A stretch of DNA of 64,000 nucleotides from Tagaea sp965279565 (lineage in GTDB: Bacteria > Pseudomonadota > Alphaproteobacteria > CACIAM-22H2), in assembly GCA_965279565.1 (NCBI GenBank), contig OZ257249.1:3162001-3226000 (forward strand). Reading direction: 5' to 3'. The position numbers and the translations under genes were made by a program. How positions within the stretch are numbered: the stretch's first letter is position 1; every line of letters begins with the position of its first letter. Positions 1 through 7,556 of this stretch are shown here, piece by piece. Below the pieces are notes generated by a model. The model searched no databases. It worked only from the letters and a program-made list of their open reading frames with translations, and was not told the origin of the DNA.

Positions 1-26
1 CGGCACGAGGCCCCGTGCGGACCCTG

Positions 27-332
27 TTACTTCAGCACGTAGGGCAGCAGGCCGAGGAAGCGTGCGCGCTTGATCGCACGCGCCAGCTCGCGCTGCTTGG
101 GTGCCGAAACGGCCGTGATGCGCGCCGGGACGATCTTGCCGCGCTCCGAGACGAAACGCTGGAGCAGGCGGACGTCCTTGTAGTCGATCTTCGGCGCGTT
201 CGGGCCCGAGAACGGGCACGACTTGCGGCGACGGAAGAACGGACGACGGCCACCGAAGCCGCCGCCACCTTCACCGCGCTCGCCACGCTCGCCGCGTTCG
301 CCCGAGGAACGTTCGTTCGAGGGACTTGCCAT
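27..332 (-). CDS. rpsR: 30S ribosomal protein S18
   Basis: Small-subunit ribosomal protein of the platform, where it pairs with S6. The 101-aa product has the S18 core (KSCPFSGPNAPKIDYKDV at about residues 37-54, then the basic RARFLGLLPYV end). The ATG at 330-332 starts two bases after the rpsF stop and gives MASPSNERSS. The first ~35 residues form a Gly/Glu/Arg-rich extension (repeated GER, then GGGGFGGRR), longer than in E. coli S18 (about 75 aa); such low-complexity tails are common in alphaproteobacteria. It is cotranscribed with rpsF; rplI normally follows and would lie left of base 1. Identity is not in doubt; only the role of the extension is unknown. Confidence 0.97.
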   Translation of the reverse strand: MASPSNERSSGERGERGERGEGGGGFGGRRPFFRRRKSCPFSGPNAPKIDYKDVRLLQRFVSERGKIVPARITAVSAPKQRELARAIKRARFLGLLPYVLK

Positions 333-334
333 GG

Positions 335-781
335 TCAGATCGCTCCTTCGATAGCGGCGGCAGGCTCGCCGGCATCCGCGTCGCGGCGGCGGGGACGGAA
401 GTTGTCGCGGTCGCCGTAACGGCCGCCGCCTTCGCGGTCGCCGCGGCCTTCGCGCTCGTCGCGCTTCTGCATCATCGCTGACGGCGCTTCGTCGATCGCT
501 TCGACGCGCACGGTCAGGTGACGCAGGATGTCTTCGTTGAGACCCATGGTGCGCTCCATCTCGGCGATCGCCTTGGCGGGCGCGTCGATGCACAGCAGCA
601 CGTAGTGGGCCTTGCGGTTCTTCTTGATGCGGAAGGTCAGCGAACGCAGACCCCAGTATTCCCGCTTCTTCACTTCGCCGCCCAACTCCTTGAGCGTGGC
701 GGTGAACTGGTCGGCAAGCGCGTCAACCTGGGGCTGAGCCAGATCCTGACGCGCGATGAATACGTTCTCGTAGAACGCCAT
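335..781 (-). CDS. rpsF: 30S ribosomal protein S6
   Basis: S6 binds S18 and the central domain of 16S rRNA. The 148-aa protein has the ferredoxin-like S6 core (MAFYENVFIARQDL at the start, YWGLRSLTFRIKKNRKAHYV around residues 42-61, then MERTMGLNEDILRHLTVRV), ending in a charged Arg/Gly/Asp-rich tail of about 45 residues, the usual tail of S6 in this class. The ATG at 779-781 is chosen because GAGGAG lies just upstream and the conserved N-terminus begins there; the open frame runs further upstream without homology. First gene of rpsF-rpsR, with a leader containing a strong hairpin (898-922). Confidence 0.97.
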   Translation of the reverse strand: MAFYENVFIARQDLAQPQVDALADQFTATLKELGGEVKKREYWGLRSLTFRIKKNRKAHYVLLCIDAPAKAIAEMERTMGLNEDILRHLTVRVEAIDEAPSAMMQKRDEREGRGDREGGGRYGDRDNFRPRRRDADAGEPAAAIEGAI

Positions 782-897
782 CGGCAGCTCCTCTCGGGTT
801 TCGGACCCAAAGCACCCGCGACGGCCGATTGCCGCCACGGGCCCGGGTCCAAGCCGCAATCTGTGCCCATCGGGGGCCGGGGAAGGCGGCAAGGAGA

Positions 898-922
898 ACG
901 GACGGGATATGGCCCCGTCCGT
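898..922 (-). promoter_or_regulatory. Perfect 9-bp hairpin in the rpsF leader
   Basis: Bases 898-906 (acggacggg) pair without mismatch with 914-922 (cccgtccgt) around a 7-base loop. The element lies 117 bases upstream of the rpsF start, between the copper-chaperone stop and rpsF. There is no U-run on the minus strand, only a TTCTCCTT stretch, so it may be a weak terminator for the upstream gene or part of an rpsF leader structure. S6:S18 autoregulatory leaders are known in many bacteria, but I cannot confirm the conserved CCG bulge here. Confidence 0.4.
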
Positions 923-957
923 CTTTGAGGTCGCGGGGTATACACGCAATCCCCTGG

Positions 958-973
958 CCCCGCAAGAGCGGGG
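958..973. terminator. Short GC hairpin between copper chaperone and rpsF
   Basis: CCCCGC at 958-963 pairs with GCGGGG at 968-973 over an AAGA loop, 17 bases past the stop of the minus-strand copper chaperone gene. The only T-run nearby is on the plus strand (976-980, after a GGGGC that could extend the stem), where there is no gene to terminate. It could be a Rho-independent terminator with a poor tail on minus; evidence is structural only. Confidence 0.3.
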
Positions 974-989
974 TCCGGAAGGGGCTTTT

Positions 990-1460
990 TCAGCTTCCGT
1001 GACCGTGCCGGGGGGCGGTCGGGGCAGGTGCCCGGATGGCCTGGACGGCGACGCTGGCCTCGACCTTGCCGGCCCGCTCGAAATTCAGGGTCACCGGGAA
1101 GCTCTGCCCGGCCTTAAGGGGGGCCTTCAGGTCGAGCAGCATCACATGCAGGCCGCCCGGCTGCAGGACCGTCGGCGAGCCCGGCGACACCTCGATCGCA
1201 TCGACAGGCCGCATTTGGGCGACGTTTCCGACCATGATGTGATTGTGGAGCTCGATCTTTCCGGCCACCGGGGACGCGACGGACAGCAGCTTGTCCGGGC
1301 CGGCACCGAGGTTATGGAGCGTCATGTAGGCCGCGCCGTTCTTTGCTTCGCCTGCACTGGCGCGTGCCCAGGCCGTCTCGACGCGGATCGGGGCCTGCTG
1401 GGCAAGGGCGGTCGCGGCCGTCAGGGCAAGTGCCGCCGCGAGGGCAATAGAGCGAAGCAT
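990..1460 (-). CDS. Periplasmic copper chaperone PCu(A)C family
   Basis: Periplasmic Cu(I) carrier that supplies copper to the CuA site of cytochrome c oxidase or to related centres. The 156-aa precursor has a signal peptide ending near LAQ-QAP (residue 20-22). The family's copper motif H-x10-M-x21-H-x-M is exactly present: His72, Met83, His105, Met107. The C-terminus is short and His-containing (RHGHGS), a further possible metal site. The ATG is preceded by GGAG with 5-base spacing. It stands alone, divergent from fabD; no Sco or cox assembly gene is adjacent, although an aa3 oxidase subunit IV lies at 16.2 kb. The family call is firm; the client is inferred. Confidence 0.9.
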   Translation of the reverse strand: MLRSIALAAALALTAATALAQQAPIRVETAWARASAGEAKNGAAYMTLHNLGAGPDKLLSVASPVAGKIELHNHIMVGNVAQMRPVDAIEVSPGSPTVLQPGGLHVMLLDLKAPLKAGQSFPVTLNFERAGKVEASVAVQAIRAPAPTAPRHGHGS

Positions 1461-1625
1461 AAATACTCCAGTTCAATGGGTTATAAGGTATAGCTCGTGA
1501 TTCTAGCGAACCTGCAGACGAACGCAATCGCGCATATCGTCGCGTGGCCGCTGCTTGACTTGCGAATGTGTGACGGTTACGGGAGCGCTCCGCATGCCCA
1601 AGAATTCGACAGGATTTCCCAGACG
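1461..1625. promoter_or_regulatory. Divergent promoter region, copper chaperone / fabD
   Basis: A 165-base gap separates two genes read outward, so both must start transcription here. For the minus gene, TATAAC sits about 30 bases upstream of the ATG without a clear -35. For fabD, TTGACT (1559 region) is followed about 17 bases later only by a poor TACGGG. I find no palindrome that names a regulator. Confidence 0.4.
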
Positions 1626-2579
1626 ATGCGCGCATTCACATTTCCCGGCCAAGGCAGCCAGGTGCCCGGCATGGGCCGGGATCTCGCCGCCGCGTTTCCC
1701 GCCGCCCGCCTCGTGTTCGAGGAAGTGGACGAGGCGCTCGGCCAGAAGCTGTCGAAGCTGATGTTCGAAGGCCCGGCCGACGAGCTGACGCTGACCGCCA
1801 ACGCCCAGCCGGCCCTGATGGCTGTATCGATGGCCGTCATGCGCGTGCTGGAGAGCGAAGCGAAGTTGGACCTTGGCAAGCATGTCGCGTTCGTCGCGGG
1901 CCATTCGCTGGGCGAGTATTCGGCCCTCGCCGCGGCCGGCACGTTTGCGATCGCCGATGCGGCACGCCTGCTGCGCAAGCGCGGCGATGCCATGCAGAAG
2001 GCGGTCCCGGTCGGGACCGGTGCCATGGCGGCCCTGCTCGGGCTCGACCTTCCGGCCGCCGAGGAAGTCGCCGCCGCCGCGCGCCCGTCACCGGACGGAA
2101 AAGAGGAAGTCTGCGAGTGCGCCAACGACAACGCGCCGGGCCAGGTCGTCGTGTCTGGCCACAAGGGTGCGGTCGAGCGCGCGCTCGAGATCGCCAAGAC
2201 CAAGGGTGCCAAGCGCGCACTGCTGCTGCCCGTCAGCGCGCCGTTCCACTGCTCGCTGATGCAGCCGGCCGCCGACGTGATGCAGGAAGCGCTCGCCGCC
2301 GTGAAGATGGCGCCGCCGCGCGTCCCGCTTGTGGCGAACGTGACGGCCTCGGCCGTTTCGGACGCAGGCGAGATCGCCAAGCTGCTGGTCCGCCAGGTCA
2401 CGGGCCGCGTGCGCTGGCGCGAATGCGTGTCGTACATGAAGGGGCAGGGCGTGGCGCAGGCCTACGAGCTGGGTGCGGGCAAGGTGCTTTCGGGCCTCGC
2501 CAAGCGCATCGAGCCGGATGTTACAGGTATTGCCCTCAACGGCCCGGCCGACATCGAAGCCTTCGCGAAGACGCTCTAG
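1626..2579 (+). CDS. fabD: Malonyl-CoA:ACP transacylase
   Basis: Transfers malonyl from CoA to acyl carrier protein, supplying the elongation donor for fatty-acid synthesis in the cytoplasm. The 317-aa product starts MRAFTFPGQGSQVPGMG, the usual N-terminus; the frame extends 43 codons upstream but without homology. Nucleophile Ser94 lies in GHSLGE and catalytic His208 in SAPFHCS. Length is typical (about 310 aa). It leads fabD-fabG-acpP-fabF, the standard cluster, with fabG starting 12 bases after its stop. Confidence 0.97.
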   Translation: MRAFTFPGQGSQVPGMGRDLAAAFPAARLVFEEVDEALGQKLSKLMFEGPADELTLTANAQPALMAVSMAVMRVLESEAKLDLGKHVAFVAGHSLGEYSALAAAGTFAIADAARLLRKRGDAMQKAVPVGTGAMAALLGLDLPAAEEVAAAARPSPDGKEEVCECANDNAPGQVVVSGHKGAVERALEIAKTKGAKRALLLPVSAPFHCSLMQPAADVMQEALAAVKMAPPRVPLVANVTASAVSDAGEIAKLLVRQVTGRVRWRECVSYMKGQGVAQAYELGAGKVLSGLAKRIEPDVTGIALNGPADIEAFAKTL

Positions 2580-2591
2580 GGAGTGACCGGC

Positions 2592-3329
2592 ATGTTCAGT
2601 CTTGAAGGCAAGTGCGCGCTGGTGACGGGCGCTTCCGGCGGCATCGGCGGTGCCATCGCGCAGGCACTCGCCGCGGCGGGTGCGAAGGTGGCGCTGTCGG
2701 GCACGCGCGTCGAACCGCTCGAAGCGCTGAAGGCGAAGATCGGCGAACGCGCGATCGTCTGCCCGGGTGATCTCGGCGACGCGGCGGCAACCGAGAAGCT
2801 CTTCAAGGATGCCGAGGCCGCACTTGGCCAGATCGACATCCTCGTCAACAATGCCGGCCTCACGCGCGACGGCCTCGCCATGCGCATGAAGGACGACGAC
2901 TGGCAGAAGGTCATCGACGTCAATCTCTCGGCCGGCTTCCGCCTGTCGCGCGCGGCACTGCGCGGCATGATGAAGCGCAAGTGGGGCCGTATCGTCGGCA
3001 TCACGTCGATCGTCGGCGTCACCGGCAATCCGGGCCAGGCGAACTATGCCGCCGCCAAGGCCGGCATGATCGGCATGTCGAAGGCGCTGGCACAGGAAGT
3101 CGCCTCGCGCGGCATCACGGTCAATTGCGTGGCGCCCGGTTTCATCGTTTCGCCGATGACCGACGCGCTGACGGACGACCAGAAGACGCGCCTTCTCGGC
3201 GGAATCCCGCTCGGCCGCATGGGAACTTCCGAAGAGATCGCAGCCGCCGTCGTCTATCTTGCCAGCGAACAGGCGGCCTACGTCACAGGCCAGACGCTGC
3301 ACGTCAATGGCGGCATGGCCATGATTTGA
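2592..3329 (+). CDS. fabG: 3-oxoacyl-ACP reductase
   Basis: NADPH-dependent reduction of 3-oxoacyl-ACP, the first reductive step of each elongation round. The 245-aa SDR has the cofactor motif TGASGGIGG (residues 12-20), NNAG (86-89), and the catalytic Ser139, Tyr152 and Lys156 in the expected spacing. ATG at 2592 is preferred over the upstream GTG at 2583 because GGGAG at 2579-2583 is correctly spaced for the ATG and overlaps the GTG. Sits between fabD and acpP, so its role in fatty-acid synthesis is secure. Confidence 0.96.
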   Translation: MFSLEGKCALVTGASGGIGGAIAQALAAAGAKVALSGTRVEPLEALKAKIGERAIVCPGDLGDAAATEKLFKDAEAALGQIDILVNNAGLTRDGLAMRMKDDDWQKVIDVNLSAGFRLSRAALRGMMKRKWGRIVGITSIVGVTGNPGQANYAAAKAGMIGMSKALAQEVASRGITVNCVAPGFIVSPMTDALTDDQKTRLLGGIPLGRMGTSEEIAAAVVYLASEQAAYVTGQTLHVNGGMAMI

Positions 3330-3530
3330 CGCCGGCTGGCCCTCGCAAGCGGTTGATCGCAAACCGTTTCGCGGGCTAGTCAACGGACCGAATTCCGTGT
3401 TACCAAACCGCGCCTTACGCAATCGACTCCGCCTTGACCGGAAGACCGGGAAGACGGAGCCTAGAGGGTGTCGGCCCGAAGGATCGAGAATCCGCACCGG
3501 GCCGCTGCCGAGCCGAACGAGAGGAACAAA
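3330..3530 (+). promoter_or_regulatory. acpP leader region
   Basis: 201 bases between fabG and acpP with no ORF. A TTGACC lies near 3433 but no well-spaced -10 follows. A weak inverted repeat (AGCGGTT ... AACCGTT) near 3350-3370 follows the fabG stop and could end part of the transcription. An acpP promoter is likely here from the gap and the gene's usual expression, but not pinned by sequence. Confidence 0.35.
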
Positions 3531-3767
3531 ATGAGCGACATCGCCGAACGCGTTAAGAAGATCGTCGTCGAGCATCTTGGCGTCGAAGATGCCAAGGTCA
3601 CCGAGAATGCCAGCTTCGTCGACGATCTGGGCGCGGACAGCCTCGACACGGTCGAGCTGGTCATGGCGTTCGAAGAGGAATTCGGCATCGAGATCCCCGA
3701 CGACGCCGCCGAGAAGATCTCGACCGTGAAGGACGCGATCGAGTTCATCGGCAAGGCGAAGGCCTGA
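3531..3767 (+). CDS. acpP: Acyl carrier protein
   Basis: Carries growing acyl chains on a 4'-phosphopantetheine arm. 78 aa, acidic, with the attachment Ser37 in GADSLDT. A GAGGAA ribosome-binding site precedes the ATG. A 201-base leader separates it from fabG; that fits the high and separate expression acpP usually needs. fabF follows after 25 bases. Length and motif match canonical AcpP, so this is the primary ACP and not an accessory one. Confidence 0.98.
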   Translation: MSDIAERVKKIVVEHLGVEDAKVTENASFVDDLGADSLDTVELVMAFEEEFGIEIPDDAAEKISTVKDAIEFIGKAKA

Positions 3768-3792
3768 GCCAGGCCCGGTCGGAGATAACCTG

Positions 3793-5055
3793 ATGCGCCG
3801 CGTCGTCGTAACGGGCCTCGGTCTGGTCACTCCGCTTGGCTGCGGCGTCGATACGACCTGGAAGCGTCTCATCGCCGGCGAGTCCGGTCTGGGCGGCATC
3901 CAGGCGTTCGACGTCTCCGACCTGCCGTGCAAGGTGGCCGCGAGCGTACCGCGCGGCGACACGGCCTCGGGCAAGTTCAATCCCGACGACTGGGTCCCGC
4001 CCAAGGACCAGAAGAAGATGGACGAGTTCATCATCTTCGCCCTGGCGGCGGCACAGCAGGCGGTCGAGGATTCCGGGTGGAAGCCGACCGACGAGGAAGG
4101 CCAGGATCGCACCGGGGTGATGATCGGCTCGGGCATCGGCGGCCTGCAGACGATCTACGAAGGTTCGATCACGCTGAAGGAGCGGGGACCGCGGCGAATT
4201 TCGCCGTTCTTCATTCCCGCGGCGCTCATCAACCTCGCGTCGGGTCACCTCTCGATCAAGTACGGCTTCCGCGGTCCGAACCATTCGGCCGTGACGGCCT
4301 GCGCCACGGGCGCGCACGCCATCGGCGATGCCGGCCGTCTCATCATGCTCGGCGATGCCGACGTGATGGTGGCGGGCGGTGCCGAGGCCGCGATCTGCCG
4401 TCTCGGCATTGCGGGCTTCGCGGCCGCACGCGCGCTTTCGACGTCCTACAACGACGAGCCGACGCGCGCTTCGCGCCCCTGGGACAAGGGCCGCGACGGT
4501 TTCGTGATGGGCGAGGGTGCCGGCGTCGTCGTGCTCGAAGAGTACGAGCACGCGAAAAAGCGCGGTGCAAAGATCTACGCGGAACTGACCGGTTACGGCC
4601 TGTCGGGCGACGCGCACCACATCACTGCACCGTCGGAAGACGGCAGCGGCGGTTTCCGCGCGATGACCGGCGCCCTGCGCAACGCAAAGCGCAATCGCGA
4701 AGACATCGACTATATCAACGCGCACGGCACCTCCACGCCGCTGGGCGACGAGATCGAACTGGGTGCGGTCAAGCGCCTGTTCGGCGATCACGCCTATAAG
4801 CTGTCGATGTCGTCGACGAAGTCGGCCATCGGGCACCTGCTGGGGGCCGCCGGCGGCGTCGAGGCGATCTTCTCGGTCCTGGCGATCCGAGATCAGGTCG
4901 CACCGCCCACGCGCAATCTCGAGAACCCGTCCGACGGGTGCGACATCGACCTCGTGCCGATCCATGCTAAGCAGCGCAAGATCAAGCATGCGCTGTCCAA
5001 TTCCTTCGGCTTCGGCGGCACGAACGCGGCAGTGATCTTCTCAGCGCTCGACTGA
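3793..5055 (+). CDS. fabF: 3-oxoacyl-ACP synthase II
   Basis: Condenses malonyl-ACP with acyl-ACP, elongating fatty acids including the unsaturated branch. 420 aa thiolase-fold enzyme with the Cys-His-His triad: Cys170 in TACATGAHA, His311 in INAHGTST and His348 in SAIGHLLGAAGG. GGAG precedes the ATG. It follows acpP by 25 bases and precedes mltG by 6, an arrangement shared by many proteobacteria. Initiating FabB/FabH genes are not in the window. Confidence 0.97.
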   Translation: MRRVVVTGLGLVTPLGCGVDTTWKRLIAGESGLGGIQAFDVSDLPCKVAASVPRGDTASGKFNPDDWVPPKDQKKMDEFIIFALAAAQQAVEDSGWKPTDEEGQDRTGVMIGSGIGGLQTIYEGSITLKERGPRRISPFFIPAALINLASGHLSIKYGFRGPNHSAVTACATGAHAIGDAGRLIMLGDADVMVAGGAEAAICRLGIAGFAAARALSTSYNDEPTRASRPWDKGRDGFVMGEGAGVVVLEEYEHAKKRGAKIYAELTGYGLSGDAHHITAPSEDGSGGFRAMTGALRNAKRNREDIDYINAHGTSTPLGDEIELGAVKRLFGDHAYKLSMSSTKSAIGHLLGAAGGVEAIFSVLAIRDQVAPPTRNLENPSDGCDIDLVPIHAKQRKIKHALSNSFGFGGTNAAVIFSALD

Positions 5056-5061
5056 CCGGCC

Positions 5062-6051
5062 GTGCCGTCGCGGCCGGCCCGTTTCCTGACATTCGCGTTC
5101 GCGGTCGTCCTGCTGGGCGCATGCTTCGGCGTGTGGCGGCTATGGACGCTCTATGCCGGTCCCGGCCCTTCGACGGTACCCGTCCAGCTCGTGATACCGC
5201 GCGCGAGCGGCGGGGACGAGACGGCAGCGCTGCTCGCATCGAAGGGCGTGATCGCCAGTCCGCTTGCCTTCGCGATCGGTGCGCGGGTGGACGGCCTGTC
5301 GGCACGCCTCAAAGCCGGCGAATACCTTTTCCCCGCGGGTGTCTCCGCACGTGCGGCGGCCGAACTGCTGGCGAGCGGACGCACGGTCCAGCGTCGCGTG
5401 ACGTTTGCCGAAGGCCTTACGGCGGCACAGGCGGCCACACTCCTGCGTACGGCCGAAGGCATGGAAGGCGAGATCGAGCCGCCGCCGGAAGGCAGCCTGC
5501 TGCCGGAAACCTATTTCTACAGCTGGGGTGACGCGCGGGCGCGAACGATCGAGCGTGCGCAGAGGGCGATGCGTGAGACGCTGGCTGAACTCTGGCCGAA
5601 GCGTGCACCCGATCTGCCGTTCGCCACACCGCAGGAAGCGCTCGTCCTTGCCTCGATCGTCGAAAGGGAAACCTCGCATGCCGACGAGCGCGCGCGCGTC
5701 GCAGGCGTCTTCGTCAACCGGTTGCGCCAGCGCATGCGCCTGCAAGCCGATCCGACCGTCGCCTACGGCATCGATCCGACCGGGCCGCTCGGCCGGCCAT
5801 TGAGCCGCGCCGACCTCGAGAACCGCCACGCCTGGAACACTTATGCGCACGAGGGGTTGCCGCCCACGCCGATCGCAAATCCGGGGCGCGCATCTATCGA
5901 AGCCGTTCTCAACCCGGCGAAGACGGACGAGATATATTTCGTCGCGGACGGCGAGGGGCGGCACGTTTTCGCGCGCACGCTCGCCGAGCACAACCGCAAT
6001 GTGGGCCGTCTGCGCGAGATCGAGCGCGCGCGTGCGGTACCGAAGGAGTGA
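5062..6051 (+). CDS. mltG: Endolytic murein transglycosylase
   Basis: Inner-membrane lytic transglycosylase that cuts nascent glycan strands and helps set their length. The 329-aa protein has a single N-terminal membrane helix (residues about 8-28), then the YceG-like domain. The catalytic Glu is Glu201 in ASIVERET, and NTYAHEGLPPTPIANPG, a hallmark of the family, follows. Start is GTG six bases after the fabF stop. Context beside fabF is conserved widely and supports the name. Confidence 0.95.
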   Translation: MPSRPARFLTFAFAVVLLGACFGVWRLWTLYAGPGPSTVPVQLVIPRASGGDETAALLASKGVIASPLAFAIGARVDGLSARLKAGEYLFPAGVSARAAAELLASGRTVQRRVTFAEGLTAAQAATLLRTAEGMEGEIEPPPEGSLLPETYFYSWGDARARTIERAQRAMRETLAELWPKRAPDLPFATPQEALVLASIVERETSHADERARVAGVFVNRLRQRMRLQADPTVAYGIDPTGPLGRPLSRADLENRHAWNTYAHEGLPPTPIANPGRASIEAVLNPAKTDEIYFVADGEGRHVFARTLAEHNRNVGRLREIERARAVPKE

Positions 6052-6053
6052 AC

Positions 6054-6710
6054 ATGCGCACGCGTGTCAAGATCTGCTGCATCTCGTCGATGGATGAGGC
6101 CTTGCTCGCGATCAAGCACGGAGCCGACGCGCTCGGTCTTGTCGGGCCGATGCCGAGCGGACCGGGCGTGATCGATCTTGCCGACGTCGCGCGGATCGCG
6201 CGCGCGGTTCCCCCGCCGGTCGCGACGTTCCTGCTGTCGAGCGAAACCGGCGCGGAAGGGCTGATCGAGCAGGCGCAGACATGCCGGCCGACCGCGCTGC
6301 AGATCGTCGATGCCGTCGATGATGCGTCGGTCTATCCGACCGTGCGCGACGCGTGCCCCGGCCTGAAGCTGGTGCAGGTGATCCACGTGACGGGCCCGCG
6401 AAGCGTGGACGAGGCGCGGAACATCGCGGCGCATGTCGACGCGCTTCTGCTCGACAGCGGCAATCCGAATCTCGCGGTCAAGGAACTCGGCGGGACAGGG
6501 CGCGTGCACGACTGGGCGACGAGTGCCGCGATCGTACGGGCCGTCGGCATCCCGGTATTTCTCGCGGGCGGGCTGAAGCCCGACAATGCCGCACGCGCGA
6601 TCGGCGAAGTCGCCCCCTACGGTCTCGATCTGTGCACGGGCGTTCGCAAGGACGGCGTCCTAGACGAAGACCGGCTCGGCGCCTTCATGCGCGCGGTTCG
6701 GACGGCCTAG
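6054..6710 (+). CDS. TrpF-like TIM-barrel protein (atypical phosphoribosylanthranilate isomerase)
   Basis: A 218-aa TIM barrel resembling phosphoribosylanthranilate isomerase. Conserved: the Cys of VKICC (canonical KICG), DALLLDS, GGTGRVHDW and LAGGL. Changed: the segment that in true TrpF reads SPR and binds substrate phosphate is here MPSGPGVID, and the later VSSGVE is LCTGVR. ATG at 6054 follows GGAG; an in-frame GTG at 6048 is less likely. It begins right after mltG, with no trpA, trpB or trpC nearby. It may be a real TrpF with variant substrate binding, or a paralog with another substrate. I leave the symbol empty for that reason. Confidence 0.75.
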   Translation: MRTRVKICCISSMDEALLAIKHGADALGLVGPMPSGPGVIDLADVARIARAVPPPVATFLLSSETGAEGLIEQAQTCRPTALQIVDAVDDASVYPTVRDACPGLKLVQVIHVTGPRSVDEARNIAAHVDALLLDSGNPNLAVKELGGTGRVHDWATSAAIVRAVGIPVFLAGGLKPDNAARAIGEVAPYGLDLCTGVRKDGVLDEDRLGAFMRAVRTA

Positions 6711-6720
6711 CGGGAACTTA

Positions 6721-7479
6721 CTACTTGCGCGGCAGCCTGCGCAGAATCGGATCGAGAATGCCCGGCGGGATCGCCGAGATCAGGCGCACGACGGCATAGA
6801 GCGGCCAGGGGAACGCGATGCGCGCCTTGTCGCGCCGCAGCCCGTCCAGCATGATCCGCGCGGCCTTTTCGGCGGGCATGAGGAACGGCATCGGAAAATC
6901 GTTCTTCGCCGTCATGCGGGTGGTCACGTAGCCGGGGCAGATCACGTTGATCCTGACCCCGCGACCCGCCCAGTCGGCGCGCAGCGCTTCGCCCCAAACG
7001 CGCACCGCCGACTTGCTCGCGCAATAGGCGGGCGCGCCCGGCAGGCCGCGGAAGCCAGCGAGCGACGAGACGATGGCGACCTGCCCGGCCGCGCGTGGCG
7101 CCATCGCGGCGAGTGCGGGCATCACGGTGTTGACGACGCCATCGACATTTGCCGCGAAGATCGCGCGCGTCTGGTCGGCACCTTCCGCACCGCCCTGCGT
7201 GCCTGCCGAAACTCCGGCATTCGCGACGACGAGGTCGAGCGGACGCATGGCATCGGTGCGTGCGATGAAATCCGCCATCCGCGCGCTGTCGGTGGCATCA
7301 ACGGCCTCGTGGACGATTTCTGCGCCCTGCAGGCGGCAGGCTTCCGCGACGCCGGCAAGGCGCCCGAGATCGCGGCCGGTGAGGGCGATAAATGTTCCCG
7401 GGCGTGCTAGTGCACGAGCCATTGCCTCGCCGAGGCCGGACGACCCGCCGGTGATCAAAATGCTGCGCCAGTTCCACAT
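6721..7479 (-). CDS. SDR family oxidoreductase
   Basis: A 252-aa classical short-chain dehydrogenase with TGGSSGLG near residues 10-17, NAG at 87-89, and Ser139, Tyr152, Lys156 as catalytic residues. The C-terminal ~40 residues contain a hydrophobic run (PLYAVVRLISAIPPGILDPIL) suggesting membrane association. It is antisense to the surrounding run, separated from the TrpF-like stop by 10 bases. The substrate cannot be told from sequence. Confidence 0.85.
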   Translation of the reverse strand: MWNWRSILITGGSSGLGEAMARALARPGTFIALTGRDLGRLAGVAEACRLQGAEIVHEAVDATDSARMADFIARTDAMRPLDLVVANAGVSAGTQGGAEGADQTRAIFAANVDGVVNTVMPALAAMAPRAAGQVAIVSSLAGFRGLPGAPAYCASKSAVRVWGEALRADWAGRGVRINVICPGYVTTRMTAKNDFPMPFLMPAEKAARIMLDGLRRDKARIAFPWPLYAVVRLISAIPPGILDPILRRLPRK

Positions 7480-7483
7480 GCCG

Positions 7484-7511
7484 TTGTTCCCTTTGCCGGG
7501 GCCTGTATAAC
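7484..7511 (+). promoter_or_regulatory. Likely sigma-70 promoter for yicC-gmk
   Basis: TTGTTC (7484-7489), 16-base spacer, TATAAC (7506-7511), 45 bases before the yicC start and overlapping the divergent SDR start region. Confidence 0.45.
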
Positions 7512-7556
7512 TCTTTCCAGTCCCCCGCCGCGATTCGCCTTTTCCGGAGACGCGTC

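Noticed and set aside
2088..4136. 682-codon minus-strand open frame opposite fabD-fabG-acpP-fabF
   Set aside because: Spans four genes on the other strand and no homology is seen.
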